A DNA stretch of 64,000 nt from Neisseria sp. KEM232 (GCF_002237445.1 NZ_CP022527.1:1612001-1676000); one strand, 5' to 3'; counted from the first letter of the stretch, positions 27,923 through 35,926 are shown. Translations and numbers: made by a program. The notes: generated by a model not told the origin, from the sequence alone.

Positions 27923-27955
27923 CGCAAAAAAGCCACCATGCGGCGGCTGTTGCGG
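27923..27955 (-). terminator. Terminator-like hairpin behind the DUF927 gene
   Basis: On the minus strand AGCCGCC and GGTGGCT form a stem around GCAT, followed by six T. It lies just beyond the end of the DUF927 gene. Confidence 0.55.
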
Positions 27956-27959
27956 TTTT

Positions 27960-29693
27960 TCAGACGGCCTTTACTCTTGGCTGTCGGAATCGGGCGGCTC
28001 TGCGCCAAGTAGGACGTAGAAGCGGCCTTTGCTGAATTTTTTGAATTGCCAGCGTTTGCCGTCGGACGGCTTGGACAGCCACCCGATGCCGTGCAGTACG
28101 GTGCAGGCTTTTTTTGGTGTCTTTGCCCTGTAGGATTTCGCCTTCAAACACGGCAGGAATAATCCAATATTCTGCTTTTTCGTTCGGCTCGCCTTCGCGT
28201 CTGTATCCTGCGTGATCGCGGTTGGTGTATTCGCTGTGCCAGTCGGCAAAGCGCATGCCGTGGGCGTGTTGCTGCATAAAGGCGGCCATGCTGCGGATGA
28301 TTTGGCGGTCTTCATGCTTGCCTACGTCGTTGGCGGCAAACCAGTCTTCAAAGCATTGCTTGATGCCTGCGGTGCCGATGCCTGCGGCAAGGCCGGTGAT
28401 TTCGGCGGACAATTCCAGCGCGGCAGCGGCAAGGGCAAAGCGGCGGGCAACGCGGGCGGCCTGGCCGTCTAAATCGGGCAGGGTGGAAAGAAAGGCGGCC
28501 TGTGCGGCGCGGACGGTATCGGCGCTTAAGGTCTGCAGCTTGGCTAACCATGCGCGGGCGGCGGTGCCGTGGTATTGCGCTGCGGCCTGTTGCAGGTGGT
28601 CGGACAGGGTGGCGCCGTTGGCAAAGCCGTGCAGGGTGTCGTAGATGCCGTAGCGGGCGGCAGCGGAGACGCTCGGCAGGCGGACGGCCTGCCCTGCTTC
28701 CCACGGCTCGCCTGCGCGTTCCATGTATGCCTGCATGGAATATTCGCCGGTGGAAAACAGCAGGATGAGCCATTCCTGATCGGGGCGGTTGCCGCCGTCT
28801 TTGGCGCCCTGTGCTTTGCTGGTGCCGTTGATTACGCTGTAGGCGGTTTTGCTGACGGTTTTGGGGCCGGCTTCGCCGATTTCGTCGAGAACAAGGAAAC
28901 CGTCGTTGCGCTCAAGGGCAAAATTGGAAAATCCCAAATCGGTGCCGCGCCATGTTTTTTTCAGCGTCTGCGGCTGGCCCCATACCGAAAGGCCGACAAG
29001 GGCGGCGGTGGTTTTGCCGTCGGATGAGTCGCCGCAGATGTGGAAACCGCCGCCTGCTTCGTGCAGGATGTGCAGCAGCGGGGCGGACAGCGATGTGCCC
29101 AGCGCCAGCAGCAGGCGGCTGTTGCCTGCGGCATAGCGGGCGATGTTGTCCTGCCAGTCTTTCAGGCCGCCTGCTTCGGTGTAGGCTTGGCCGCCGGTGC
29201 CGTTGTAAATCACTTTTTCGCTTGTCTGGTTTACGATTTCGCCGTTTGGCAGAATGTAGGCGCTACCCTGCCAGCCTGCTTTGTCGGCCACGGTGTAGGG
29301 CGTGGTGGCGCCGCCGGTCTGCAGATAGTCGGCCAGCAGTTCGCGCTTGCGTCTGCCGCTTAGGATGGTGATTCCGCAGCCTTGCAGGCGCTGCCAGCTT
29401 TGCGGGGTGCCGATGTCGGCGCAGGCAAGGGCGGCGGTGCGCCGTGTGTGGGCGTCGCGCCAGCGGATGATGCGGTAGTGGCCGCCCGCCGCGTCGATGC
29501 CCCGCCCGATGATGTCGATTTGGTCGGACAGGCGCAGGGGCGGCTTTTCGATAATGCGGCCGTCTTTGTCGGTTTCGGTGTGGATGTAATACACGCCGCT
29601 GCTTTTGCACTCAAAGTAGGGGCGGGCGGCTACGGGTTCAAAGTCGGCGGCGGGATAGTTTGCTGCGGTTTGGGGCTGGTGTTGTGCGGTCAT
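27960..29693 (-). CDS. DUF927-domain ATPase (replication helicase-like), frameshifted near its C terminus
   Basis: The product is 577 residues as read. The DUF927 core spans ~150-450 and includes a P-loop in GDSSDGKTTAALVGLSVWG, a Walker B-like FLVLDEIGEAG and LLFSTGE. DUF927 proteins accompany primases in P4-like elements and probably act as replicative helicases. After KDTKK the reading frame leaves the natural sequence: another frame continues ACTVLHGIGWLSKPSDGKRW and ends at 27971. The shift lies in the seven-T run at 28109-28115, so the last ~50 residues are altered by a homopolymer change or sequencing error. The primase gene lies 12 bases upstream. Confidence 0.75.
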   Translation of the reverse strand: MTAQHQPQTAANYPAADFEPVAARPYFECKSSGVYYIHTETDKDGRIIEKPPLRLSDQIDIIGRGIDAAGGHYRIIRWRDAHTRRTAALACADIGTPQSWQRLQGCGITILSGRRKRELLADYLQTGGATTPYTVADKAGWQGSAYILPNGEIVNQTSEKVIYNGTGGQAYTEAGGLKDWQDNIARYAAGNSRLLLALGTSLSAPLLHILHEAGGGFHICGDSSDGKTTAALVGLSVWGQPQTLKKTWRGTDLGFSNFALERNDGFLVLDEIGEAGPKTVSKTAYSVINGTSKAQGAKDGGNRPDQEWLILLFSTGEYSMQAYMERAGEPWEAGQAVRLPSVSAAARYGIYDTLHGFANGATLSDHLQQAAAQYHGTAARAWLAKLQTLSADTVRAAQAAFLSTLPDLDGQAARVARRFALAAAALELSAEITGLAAGIGTAGIKQCFEDWFAANDVGKHEDRQIIRSMAAFMQQHAHGMRFADWHSEYTNRDHAGYRREGEPNEKAEYWIIPAVFEGEILQGKDTKKSLHRTARHRVAVQAVRRQTLAIQKIQQRPLLRPTWRRAARFRQPRVKAV

Positions 29694-29705
29694 GGTGTTC
29701 TCCTT

Positions 29706-30770
29706 TCAGACGGCCTTTGCGGCCTGTTTGGCGTTCAGATCGTTCAGTGCGTCGAATCCTGCGGTTTCACTCTGCCAGATGCCGCCGCCGATGCCTGCGC
29801 GGGCGGCGCGGCGGGTCAGGGCTTCGGCGGCTTTGCGGCCTGTTCGGCTGTGGTCGTTGTCGGCGGCTATCAGCAGGGTTTGCGTTTCAGACGACCATTG
29901 CAGGGCGTGCAGGCCGTGGGCGGACAGGGCGGCAAGGGCGGGGATGCCGAAAAGCTGCCAAGCGGCAAGGGCGGTTTCTATGCCTTCGGCGGCGATGATG
30001 CGGCCTTGCGTATCGGGGCTGCCCAAATGCACGGCTGCGCCTGTGAATGCGCCCGCGTATCGGGCGGTCATTTTCTTGGCGGGCAACGGCTCGCCCGTAT
30101 CGGGATGGATGCCCGCGAACTTGCAGAATCCGCCGCGCCTGTCGGCCTGTAAGTAGGTTTTGTGCAGCCCTTGCAATGTGCCGCATGGCGTTTTTACTGC
30201 GGCCAGCAGGGCGGGATACTGCCCGATGCAGACAGGGGCGGCGGTATGGCCGTCGGTGCAGCGCGTTACCCAATAGGGCAGGGATGGATGGCAACGCAAA
30301 TCGCGGCTTTGGCCGATTAGGCCGTCTGAAAGGCCGCGCCCTTTGAGATACAGGGCGGCGGGCGTGCCGTCTATCGGGGCGGCGGCGTTGAAAAGGCGGA
30401 TTAGTTCGGGCTGTTTGTCCCGCTCGGGTTTCGGTTCGGGGCTTTCAGGCTGCCTTGCGTTGGGCGGGTTTTCAGACGGCCTCTGCCCCATGCCAAGCAG
30501 TGCGGCCACTTGGCGGGCGGCTTCGGGAAATGTCCAACCATACACCAGCATGGGCAAATCAAAGCCGCTGCCGTGGCCGCATTGGTTGCAGATGTAGCCG
30601 CCGCTGCCCTTGTGGTCGGTGTAGCGGTAGCGGTCTGTTCCGCCGCAATGCGGGCAAGGCTGGTGTTTGCGGGTATTCAGCAGGCGGGCGGGAATGCTCA
30701 GCGCGGCATGGATGTCAGGCCAGCGGCCATGCGCGGCGGCTTTGAGGTCGGACAGGTCAAAGGCGGTCAT
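29706..30770 (-). CDS. Zinc-ribbon/Toprim primase of a P4-like element
   Basis: The product is 354 residues. An N-terminal primase zinc ribbon has CPHCGGTDRYRY and CNQCGHGSG (Cys pairs near residues 39-42 and 61-64). A Toprim domain follows with IIAAEGIETALAAWQ (catalytic Glu) and LLIAADNDHSRTGRKAA (Asp-x-Asp). This is the primase half of a P4-alpha-like system, here separate from the DUF927 ATPase. The start overlaps the preceding small gene by four bases. An uptake sequence codes for the last residues. Confidence 0.85.
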   Translation of the reverse strand: MTAFDLSDLKAAAHGRWPDIHAALSIPARLLNTRKHQPCPHCGGTDRYRYTDHKGSGGYICNQCGHGSGFDLPMLVYGWTFPEAARQVAALLGMGQRPSENPPNARQPESPEPKPERDKQPELIRLFNAAAPIDGTPAALYLKGRGLSDGLIGQSRDLRCHPSLPYWVTRCTDGHTAAPVCIGQYPALLAAVKTPCGTLQGLHKTYLQADRRGGFCKFAGIHPDTGEPLPAKKMTARYAGAFTGAAVHLGSPDTQGRIIAAEGIETALAAWQLFGIPALAALSAHGLHALQWSSETQTLLIAADNDHSRTGRKAAEALTRRAARAGIGGGIWQSETAGFDALNDLNAKQAAKAV

Positions 30771-31021
30771 TTGGCGGCCTCCGTGCGGGTTTCAGACGGC
30801 CTTTCATGCGTGCGTGCGGGCAGTTGTCCGCCCTGAAAGAAAAAGCGCGGCAGGGTTTGGCTGATACGGCTTTCCTGTACGGGGTTTTTTGCGGCACAGA
30901 CGTCGATAGCGGCCTGCGCCAGCTCGCGGGATGGGAATGCGCCAAGCGATGCCCAAGCGTGGGTAAAGGCTTCGCCGGCGCGTGGTGTCGGATTGGGTAG
31001 GGATACGATGGCGATAAACAT
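30767..31021 (-). CDS. Small satellite protein of unknown function
   Basis: The product is 84 residues, starting at 31021 behind GAAAGGCAAGCT and overlapping the primase start by four bases. Its core AWASLGAFPSRELAQAAIDV resembles LGYFPSKHAAKAAVAQVLAQ in the gene at 32786-33097, so the two may be distant paralogues. The family is not otherwise recognised. Confidence 0.6.
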   Translation of the reverse strand: MFIAIVSLPNPTPRAGEAFTHAWASLGAFPSRELAQAAIDVCAAKNPVQESRISQTLPRFFFQGGQLPARTHERPSETRTEAAK

Positions 31022-31170
31022 AGCTTGCCTTTCGGTGCGGCAAACCTGCCATAAGGCGCAGATGCGCGATAATGGCTCTGTATTGCGTTTTGGCGGGCTT
31101 GCCGGTGTAGGAATGGGTGTCCCGCCCTGCAAAACGCGCTGTGCGGCGCTTCACGGGGCGGGAATGGGGA

Positions 31171-31443
31171 TTAGCTTTGTTGGTCGCCGATTTCGCAGAT
31201 TTGGGCGGACAGCCATTGCCCGCCGATGTTGTCGGCTTCCGTGGCAAGATCGGCCAGCATGGCGATGTTTTGATGCACGCCTAAGCTGCTTCCCGTTTTG
31301 TTGAATGCTTGGAGATTGTCGGCAATGATGCCCGCATGGGTGGCAAAGTTGCCAAGCTGCAGCAGGGCGTTAGCAATTTGGCAGTAAAGCTCGTGCGGGA
31401 TGGTGATGGTTTTTTCGGGGGATGTTTGGGTAGATGATTTCAT
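31171..31443 (-). CDS. Hypothetical satellite protein (90 residues)
   Basis: The product is helical and mildly acidic (TITIPHELYCQIANALLQLG, AGIIADNLQAFNKTGSSLGV, NIAMLADLATEADNIGGQWL). No family is recognised. It lies in the leftward operon between the KilA-N gene and the primase module. The 277 bases upstream (31444-31720) hold no gene but contain two non-native uptake sequences. Confidence 0.5.
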   Translation of the reverse strand: MKSSTQTSPEKTITIPHELYCQIANALLQLGNFATHAGIIADNLQAFNKTGSSLGVHQNIAMLADLATEADNIGGQWLSAQICEIGDQQS

Positions 31444-31567
31444 GATGTTGTACCTTTTCGAGATTTGAGAATGCCCGTTAGGGGGCGGGTGCTCTCTCCG
31501 GCGTACAAACCGGCCTGCGCCTTACGGTTGGCAGACACCCGCACAGCTTGACGGCTCGCCCGATGGT

Positions 31568-31734
31568 TTCAGGCTGCCTTTTGACTGGATGCAGGAATTT
31601 TTTACACCGCGAACGGGCGCAAAAAAATCAGCTTTACCGCGCTGATTGCGGTGTACATTAGGAGAGAGAACCGCAATTCTGCTTCTCTGTATCGGTTTTG
31701 TCAATGCTGTGGGCAGCCTTTCAGGCTGCCTGAA
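31568..31734. repeat. Non-native-dialect uptake sequences in the KilA-N downstream gap
   Basis: TTCAGGCTGCCT at 31568-31579 is the inverse of AGGCAGCCTGAA. At 31720-31734 the overlapping palindrome-like TTCAGGCTGCCTGAA carries both the Kingella-type inverse and the Simonsiella-type AGGCTGCCTGAA. A TAGGAGAGA string and an inverted AGAATTGCGG lie between them, but no gene. Confidence 0.6.
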
Positions 31735-32389
31735 TGGCGCTTCTTTGCGGGGCGGCCATGGCAAACAGCACGGCTTTGCGCTCTTGGTAGGGCATGCCCT
31801 GCCCGATTAGGGCGGCGTTGCGGCCTACCAAGCGGGCAAGCAGGGCAAGGGCGGGTTTATCCAAGGTGTCGCGCTGCAAGGGGGCAAACTGCCCCGTCAG
31901 GGCGGCATTGCACAGCAGGGCTTCATTGCTGTAGTGGTGCGGCTTGGTGTCCTTGCCTTCGGCCTTGCGTGTTGCCTGCAGGATTTCGGCCATTACCTGC
32001 TGCCCGATGCTGCTTGCTTGGCGCGCGCCCTGCCAGTCTTTGCCGTCGCGTATCAGGGTTTCTATCTGCTCGTCGCACCAGATGGCAAAATCAACGTCGC
32101 ACCAGCGGGCGAAAGCAACGGCCAGCTTCGGATGCAGCCACGTGCCTTGCTGCGTTAGGTCGTTGCCGCCTTTTCGGGTTTTTATGAAGTGAGATTTTCT
32201 CACTTCGGCTATTTGCCTTTTCTCGGCTTCGCGCTTGCACAATGCGGCGATGTAGCGATCTGTTTCAGGCAGCCTTAACCAGTCAATGGGGCGCTTGCCA
32301 AACAGGGCGGCGATTTCGGTAGCGTTAAACCACGCTTCGCGGCTGGCGTGCAGGGCAAGGCCGTTGTAATCGAGTGTCAGGGTATTCAT
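31721..32389 (-). CDS. KilA-N domain protein
   Basis: The product is 222 residues. Its first ~110 residues match the KilA-N DNA-binding domain of phages and large DNA viruses: WFNATEIAALFGKRPIDWLR, then GTWLHPKLAVAFARWCDVDF and AIWCDEQIETLI. A variable C-terminal half follows. KilA-N proteins of temperate phages often act as antirepressors or regulators. The stop overlaps an uptake sequence, and it shares four bases with the small-terminase-like gene upstream. Confidence 0.82.
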   Translation of the reverse strand: MNTLTLDYNGLALHASREAWFNATEIAALFGKRPIDWLRLPETDRYIAALCKREAEKRQIAEVRKSHFIKTRKGGNDLTQQGTWLHPKLAVAFARWCDVDFAIWCDEQIETLIRDGKDWQGARQASSIGQQVMAEILQATRKAEGKDTKPHHYSNEALLCNAALTGQFAPLQRDTLDKPALALLARLVGRNAALIGQGMPYQERKAVLFAMAAPQRSAIQAA

Positions 32390-32789
32390 GCGCTTTTCTT
32401 CGTTGCTGCCGGCTCGCTGAAAATATCAGCAAGGCCGCGCGTTTCCACTTTGACGGCCATGTTTGCGGACAAGTCCACGCGGTCGCCGTATTTCTTGGGG
32501 GCAAGGCGGGCGACCAGCCATTTGCGGGCGTCTATCCGCGCTTTGGCTTTGGCTACTGCGGCGGCTTCCGGCTCGCAGGCGTCGGCAATCTCGATGATTT
32601 CATCTGCCAGCATGTCGGCCTGTATCTCGCGCGCGCGTATCTCTCCGAAAATTCCGCACTTTCGGCAAGCCAGCGGTAAACGGTGGACTGCGCCGGCATG
32701 GATTTGCTGCGGCAGATTTGCGCCATGCTCTGCCCTGCGGCCAGCATTTCGCAGATGCGCCCGATAATGTTGGCTCTATCGGTCTTCAT
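32386..32789 (-). pseudogene. Small-terminase-like gene, frameshifted in a GC repeat
   Basis: Two frames together give one protein of about 130 residues. The first starts at 32789 (MKTDRANIIGRICEMLAAGQ, STVYRWLAESAEFSERYARA), containing the helix-turn-helix of phage small terminase subunits. The second continues MLADEIIEIADACEPEAAAV, ARIDARKWLVARLAPKKYGD and RVDLSANMAV to the stop at 32386. The frames diverge at the CGCGCGCGC tract (32628-32637): two bases fewer would join them as YAREIQADMLADE. Phage-inducible islands use a small terminase to redirect packaging. Confidence 0.7.
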
Positions 32790-33097
32790 GGCTGCTTCTC
32801 CGTGTTTTCGGGGGTGGGGCCGATACCGCGTTTCTGCGCTTCCTGTGCCAGCAGGTTGAAAATCGCGCTGGGCGTTTTGCGCTTGGCTTCCAGTATCAGA
32901 TAAACGGCTTCAGGATGCTGCGCCAACACTTGGGCAACAGCGGCCTTTGCCGCGTGCTTGCTGGGGAAGTAGCCTAATGGTGTAAAGGTGTAATTCAGGC
33001 TGCCGGCGCCGCTTGGCAGGGCGTAGGCGGCAAGGCAGGGTTTCGGGGCGGGCGGGGTGCGTTTTTCGGTTTGCATGGGCTTGACTTTCGATTGCAT
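32786..33097 (-). CDS. Hypothetical satellite protein
   Basis: The product is 103 residues if started at 33097; a second ATG at 33076 would remove seven residues, and neither has a strong ribosome-binding site. The core FTPLGYFPSKHAAKAAVAQV resembles that of the 84-residue gene at 30767-31021. The C terminus is rich in Lys/Arg and overlaps the small-terminase start by four bases. No function is recognised. Confidence 0.5.
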   Translation of the reverse strand: MQSKVKPMQTEKRTPPAPKPCLAAYALPSGAGSLNYTFTPLGYFPSKHAAKAAVAQVLAQHPEAVYLILEAKRKTPSAIFNLLAQEAQKRGIGPTPENTEKQP

Positions 33098-33138
33098 GGG
33101 GTTATTTTTCAAAAACGGGTCTGCATGGGATTGAAGTT

Positions 33139-33423
33139 TCAAACGGCCAGCGTGTAGATGCCGCGTTTGATGGTCTTGCCGTGCTTGTTCTTGGTTGGCT
33201 CCATGCGGCAGACAACGGGAAAGCCTGCCGCCCTGATTTCTTTGATGCGTGCGGTAAAGGCCATGATGCCCATCTGGGCGGCCTGATAGTGGGTAAAGCT
33301 CTGCCCGCTTTGCAGGATGGCCAGCAGCTCGGCGCATTGGCTGTTGGGTTTGAACGGGTTACAATGGCGGCTCGCTTTCTCTGCCGCGCCTGAAATGCCT
33401 TGTGTGTTTCGGGCGTTTTTCAT
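33139..33423 (-). CDS. Winged-helix DNA-binding protein of the satellite
   Basis: The product is 94 residues. The segment CAELLAILQSGQSFTHYQAA then MAFTARIKEIRAAGFPVVCR and RGIYTLAV follows the pattern of small phage winged-helix proteins in which a helix-turn-helix is followed by a beta wing. It is likely a regulator. Its start overlaps the AlpA-like gene stop by four bases. Confidence 0.6.
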   Translation of the reverse strand: MKNARNTQGISGAAEKASRHCNPFKPNSQCAELLAILQSGQSFTHYQAAQMGIMAFTARIKEIRAAGFPVVCRMEPTKNKHGKTIKRGIYTLAV

Positions 33424-33638
33424 TGGGCGGCCTCCCGTGTTGCGGCCAGCTCGGCCATGTAGGCGGCCACTTCGTCGGCAGGCCAGCGGGTGGCGTTGGC
33501 CGATACCTTGACGGGTTTGGGGAAGTTCGGGCGGTAGTGGCGGCTTTTCGGGTTATTCCAGTTCCAAATCGTCGAAGTGGAAACGCTGAAAGCCTGCGCA
33601 AGGCCGTTGGCGTCGATAAAGCTTGGTATGGTTTGCAT
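33420..33638 (-). CDS. AlpA-like phage regulator
   Basis: The product is 72 residues of the AlpA/excisionase-type MerR-like fold: SFIDANGLAQAFSVSTSTIW (helix-turn-helix), then FPKPVKVSANATRWPADEVA and AYMAEL. In P4-like satellites and Gram-negative PICIs an AlpA protein activates integrase/excision or the lytic operon. It is the first gene of the tightly coupled leftward cluster (alpA, winged helix). Confidence 0.8.
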   Translation of the reverse strand: MQTIPSFIDANGLAQAFSVSTSTIWNWNNPKSRHYRPNFPKPVKVSANATRWPADEVAAYMAELAATREAAQ

Positions 33639-33758
33639 AATCTGCCTTTCCGCCGTGTTGGGAGTGGTTGGATGATGGGCAAATTAAAAACCGCCCACTA
33701 GGGGCGGTCTATGCAGTAGCGCGCTGATTTCAGGAAATACCGCGCTGATTTCGGTAAA

Positions 33759-34562
33759 TCAGCATGCTGATTTCTGTTTTTCCCATTGCGTTATCCATGA
33801 AGCGGCGGTTTTTTCCGTAGGTATATCGGGGGCGGGGATTTCCTGATTTGCCGCCATGCTTTGAATCTTGCGGATAGCGTCGGCCTTGCCGCCGCGCGGC
33901 TCCAAAATACGGGGATTTTTATCCAGCCATGCGAAAACAGCGGCAATTGTGCCGGCCTTTTCGTAGGGGCTTTGTTTAGCTTTGGCGGCGCGGCGGGCTT
34001 GCTCACGAACGGCTTGCTTCTCTATCTCTTGCATTGCCGCCATGTCGATAATCTCTTTCCGTCTAAGGACTGTTTGAAAATAATCGTCTTTCGTGTAAAT
34101 CAGCAGCCAAAAGGCATTTAATGCAATCTCTTTTGCGTACCCTTTTAAAAAAAGCGTCCATTCGCGACGCGACAAAGGAAAATTTTCTCCGCAGGTATCG
34201 TCTATAATTTCGTCGTCGAAGCAGTCGATAACTTCGTTGATTTTTTCATACACCAACACGGCGCAAAGCTCGTAAAAGCTAGGGTCCTCAAATTTTTCTG
34301 CATCAATCCAGTCGAAGTCGTGTTTTGCAACGTAACAATCAAGCGCATCTAAGCGGTCAAATCTTCCCTCATAACTATCATCGGAATTTTCAGCTTCATA
34401 GGCTGCTATACAGTCATCAACAGCTCTTGCAATGTAGTCGATTTCTGCTTGGCTTCTATTTTTCCAAATGTGTCTAATTCCTGAAATCAACACAAAAATT
34501 TCAGGAATATCCGAACTTACGTTAAATGGGTCTTTTTCGATTTCCGCAAGCGGTCTCAACAT
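33759..34562 (-). CDS. Hypothetical satellite protein (267 residues)
   Basis: The N-terminal half is acidic and helical with many Asp/Glu and aromatic residues (SDIPEIFVLISGIRHIWKNR, ALDCYVAKHDFDWIDAEKFE). The C-terminal ~70 residues are basic, with EKAGTIAAVFAWLDKNPRIL resembling a DNA-binding or phage-accessory tail. The 5' half is more A+T-rich than the neighbours. No family is recognised. Confidence 0.55.
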   Translation of the reverse strand: MLRPLAEIEKDPFNVSSDIPEIFVLISGIRHIWKNRSQAEIDYIARAVDDCIAAYEAENSDDSYEGRFDRLDALDCYVAKHDFDWIDAEKFEDPSFYELCAVLVYEKINEVIDCFDDEIIDDTCGENFPLSRREWTLFLKGYAKEIALNAFWLLIYTKDDYFQTVLRRKEIIDMAAMQEIEKQAVREQARRAAKAKQSPYEKAGTIAAVFAWLDKNPRILEPRGGKADAIRKIQSMAANQEIPAPDIPTEKTAASWITQWEKQKSAC

Positions 34563-34576
34563 TTTTCAGGCTGCCT

Positions 34577-34672
34577 TTACTCAATATTCTCAACAATCCA
34601 AGTCTGCAACAGCGGGCTGCCGACAATCAGGCGGCCTTGCGCGTCTGTGCTTAACCATTCCTTGCGCTTCAT
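34577..34672 (-). CDS. Possible 31-residue ORF
   Basis: The frame reads MKRKEWLSTDAQGRLIVGSP and ends IVENIE. It lacks a clear ribosome-binding site and could be a remnant of a longer satellite gene. A Kingella-dialect uptake sequence follows its stop at once. Confidence 0.25.
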   Translation of the reverse strand: MKRKEWLSTDAQGRLIVGSPLLQTWIVENIE

Positions 34673-34746
34673 GCGCCCTGCCGGCGCTATTCGCAATTAG
34701 CCACGGGATGGCTAATTGTGGCTAACGGCTCGGGTGTTTTCATGCT

Positions 34747-35160
34747 TTACCCCAAAGGGTTGATCAGCCGCACGCCCGTGCGTTCAAAATCCGCAATGTT
34801 GCGGGTAACCAGTATCAAACGGTGCTGCTTGGCTGTTGCCGCTATCCATGCGTCGTTCTCCGGCGCCTTGTCGGGGATGTGCAGGGTGGCGCAAACGGCA
34901 GCGGTATCGGCGTCTGCGGGCAGGATGCGCCCCCCGAAAATCTCCTTTATCCCATCAAACCATGCCCGCAGCCTTGCGCCCTGCGCCTTGTCTTTGCGCT
35001 CCATGCCCAAAACGCCCCGCTCCAGCTCCATCAAAACAACGGCGCTAGTGTACAGGTTGTCTTGCCTCTGCCCTGCCAGCCATGCAGCTAAGCCCGCGTT
35101 TGCCGTGCCGCGCGGGATTTTCCGCATTTCGCTAATGATGTTGGTGTCCAGCAAATACAT
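34747..35160 (-). CDS. VapC-type PIN-domain toxin
   Basis: The product is 137 residues of the PIN RNase family. The acidic residues are in MYLLDTNIISEMRK (Asp5), MELERGVLG (Glu) and the C-terminal APENDAWIAATAKQHRLILV and TRNIADFERTGV. VapC/FitB toxins cleave tRNA or other RNA. Its start overlaps the stop of the Phd-like antitoxin by one base. A FitB-like relative is possible, but the antitoxin is Phd-type, not ribbon-helix-helix. Confidence 0.87.
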   Translation of the reverse strand: MYLLDTNIISEMRKIPRGTANAGLAAWLAGQRQDNLYTSAVVLMELERGVLGMERKDKAQGARLRAWFDGIKEIFGGRILPADADTAAVCATLHIPDKAPENDAWIAATAKQHRLILVTRNIADFERTGVRLINPLG

Positions 35161-35414
35161 TAATCCAGCTCCACAGGGCGGCGCTGCGCGGTGCTGCGCG
35201 GTGGAATTTCCAGCTCTATATCTGCGGTATCGGGCAGGGCGGCAAGGACGTCCAGCATGCTTTGCGCTCGCCCCGTCAGTCGCAGATATTCCGCATGGCT
35301 CAACAAAACCAAATCAGGCCTGCCCCTGTTGGTTATCAGCACGGGGGCGGCATGGGCGGCTTTTTGCGCTTGGTTGGTGCGCTGGTTAAATTCCCTACTG
35401 CTGTAAATCTTCAT
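35160..35414 (-). CDS. Phd/YefM-family antitoxin
   Basis: The product is 84 residues. The N-terminal DNA-binding and dimerisation part is MKIYSSREFNQRTNQAQKAA followed by APVLITNRGRPDLVLLSHAEY, the Phd/YefM signature. The acidic, flexible C terminus should bind the PIN toxin encoded just downstream. The pair lies between the right iteron cluster and the rest of the satellite. Confidence 0.85.
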   Translation of the reverse strand: MKIYSSREFNQRTNQAQKAAHAAPVLITNRGRPDLVLLSHAEYLRLTGRAQSMLDVLAALPDTADIELEIPPRSTAQRRPVELD

Positions 35415-35699
35415 GATGCAGCCTTTCTGTATTGATGTTTATACGGGATTATAACGCATTGGGTCGGATTGCACGGCATGGAATGAAAAATACCGGTGAA
35501 AATACGGATTTATCCGCAGTCCAGTGATAGCGAATAGCACAACTTGCAAAGGCGGTTCCGTTTGCTGGCGCTGTGCTGCGTTTCTAGGCGGGTTAAAGCG
35601 CTTGGGAATGGGGGTAAGTAGCCATCAAGGGTAAAACGCCAGCATTTCGCAATACAGGCGCATTTGTGAAAGTGTGGTTTTCAGGCAGCCTGAAGATTC

Positions 35700-35810
35700 A
35701 TACCCACCATACCCACCATACCCACCGCATACCCACCAAAAAATCAGTTAGTGGGTATGGTTTTTATCTTTTAAATAAATAACTTAAACCAATCATACCC
35801 ACATACCCAC
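35700..35810. repeat. Right iteron cluster, copy of the left one
   Basis: ATACCCAC occurs at 35700, 35709, 35718, 35729, 35795 and 35803, and GTGGGTAT at 35751. The flanks TTTTAAATAAATAACTTAAA and TCTCGCGCGTATAGCGTTTT match the left cluster in the same orientation. The interval 35415-35926 has no gene: it holds this cluster and, at 35680-35694, an overlapping Kingella/Simonsiella-dialect uptake sequence. Confidence 0.7.
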
Positions 35811-35926
35811 CAAAATCGCATTTTCTCGCGCGTATAGCGTTTTTTCAGGCTGGCAGAAAAAAACGCCGGTATTGCGGGCGCCGGCGCTTAAGTTTTACCA
35901 AGTTTTCATATGGATACAGCCTTGAT

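Noticed and set aside
29382..30152. 256-residue plus-strand frame across the DUF927/primase boundary
   Set aside because: It is antisense to both genes, and the minus-strand frames carry zinc-ribbon, Toprim and P-loop motifs.
34680..35420. Plus-strand frame of 223 residues over the Phd/PIN pair
   Set aside because: It is antisense to two recognisable toxin-antitoxin genes and shows no family features.
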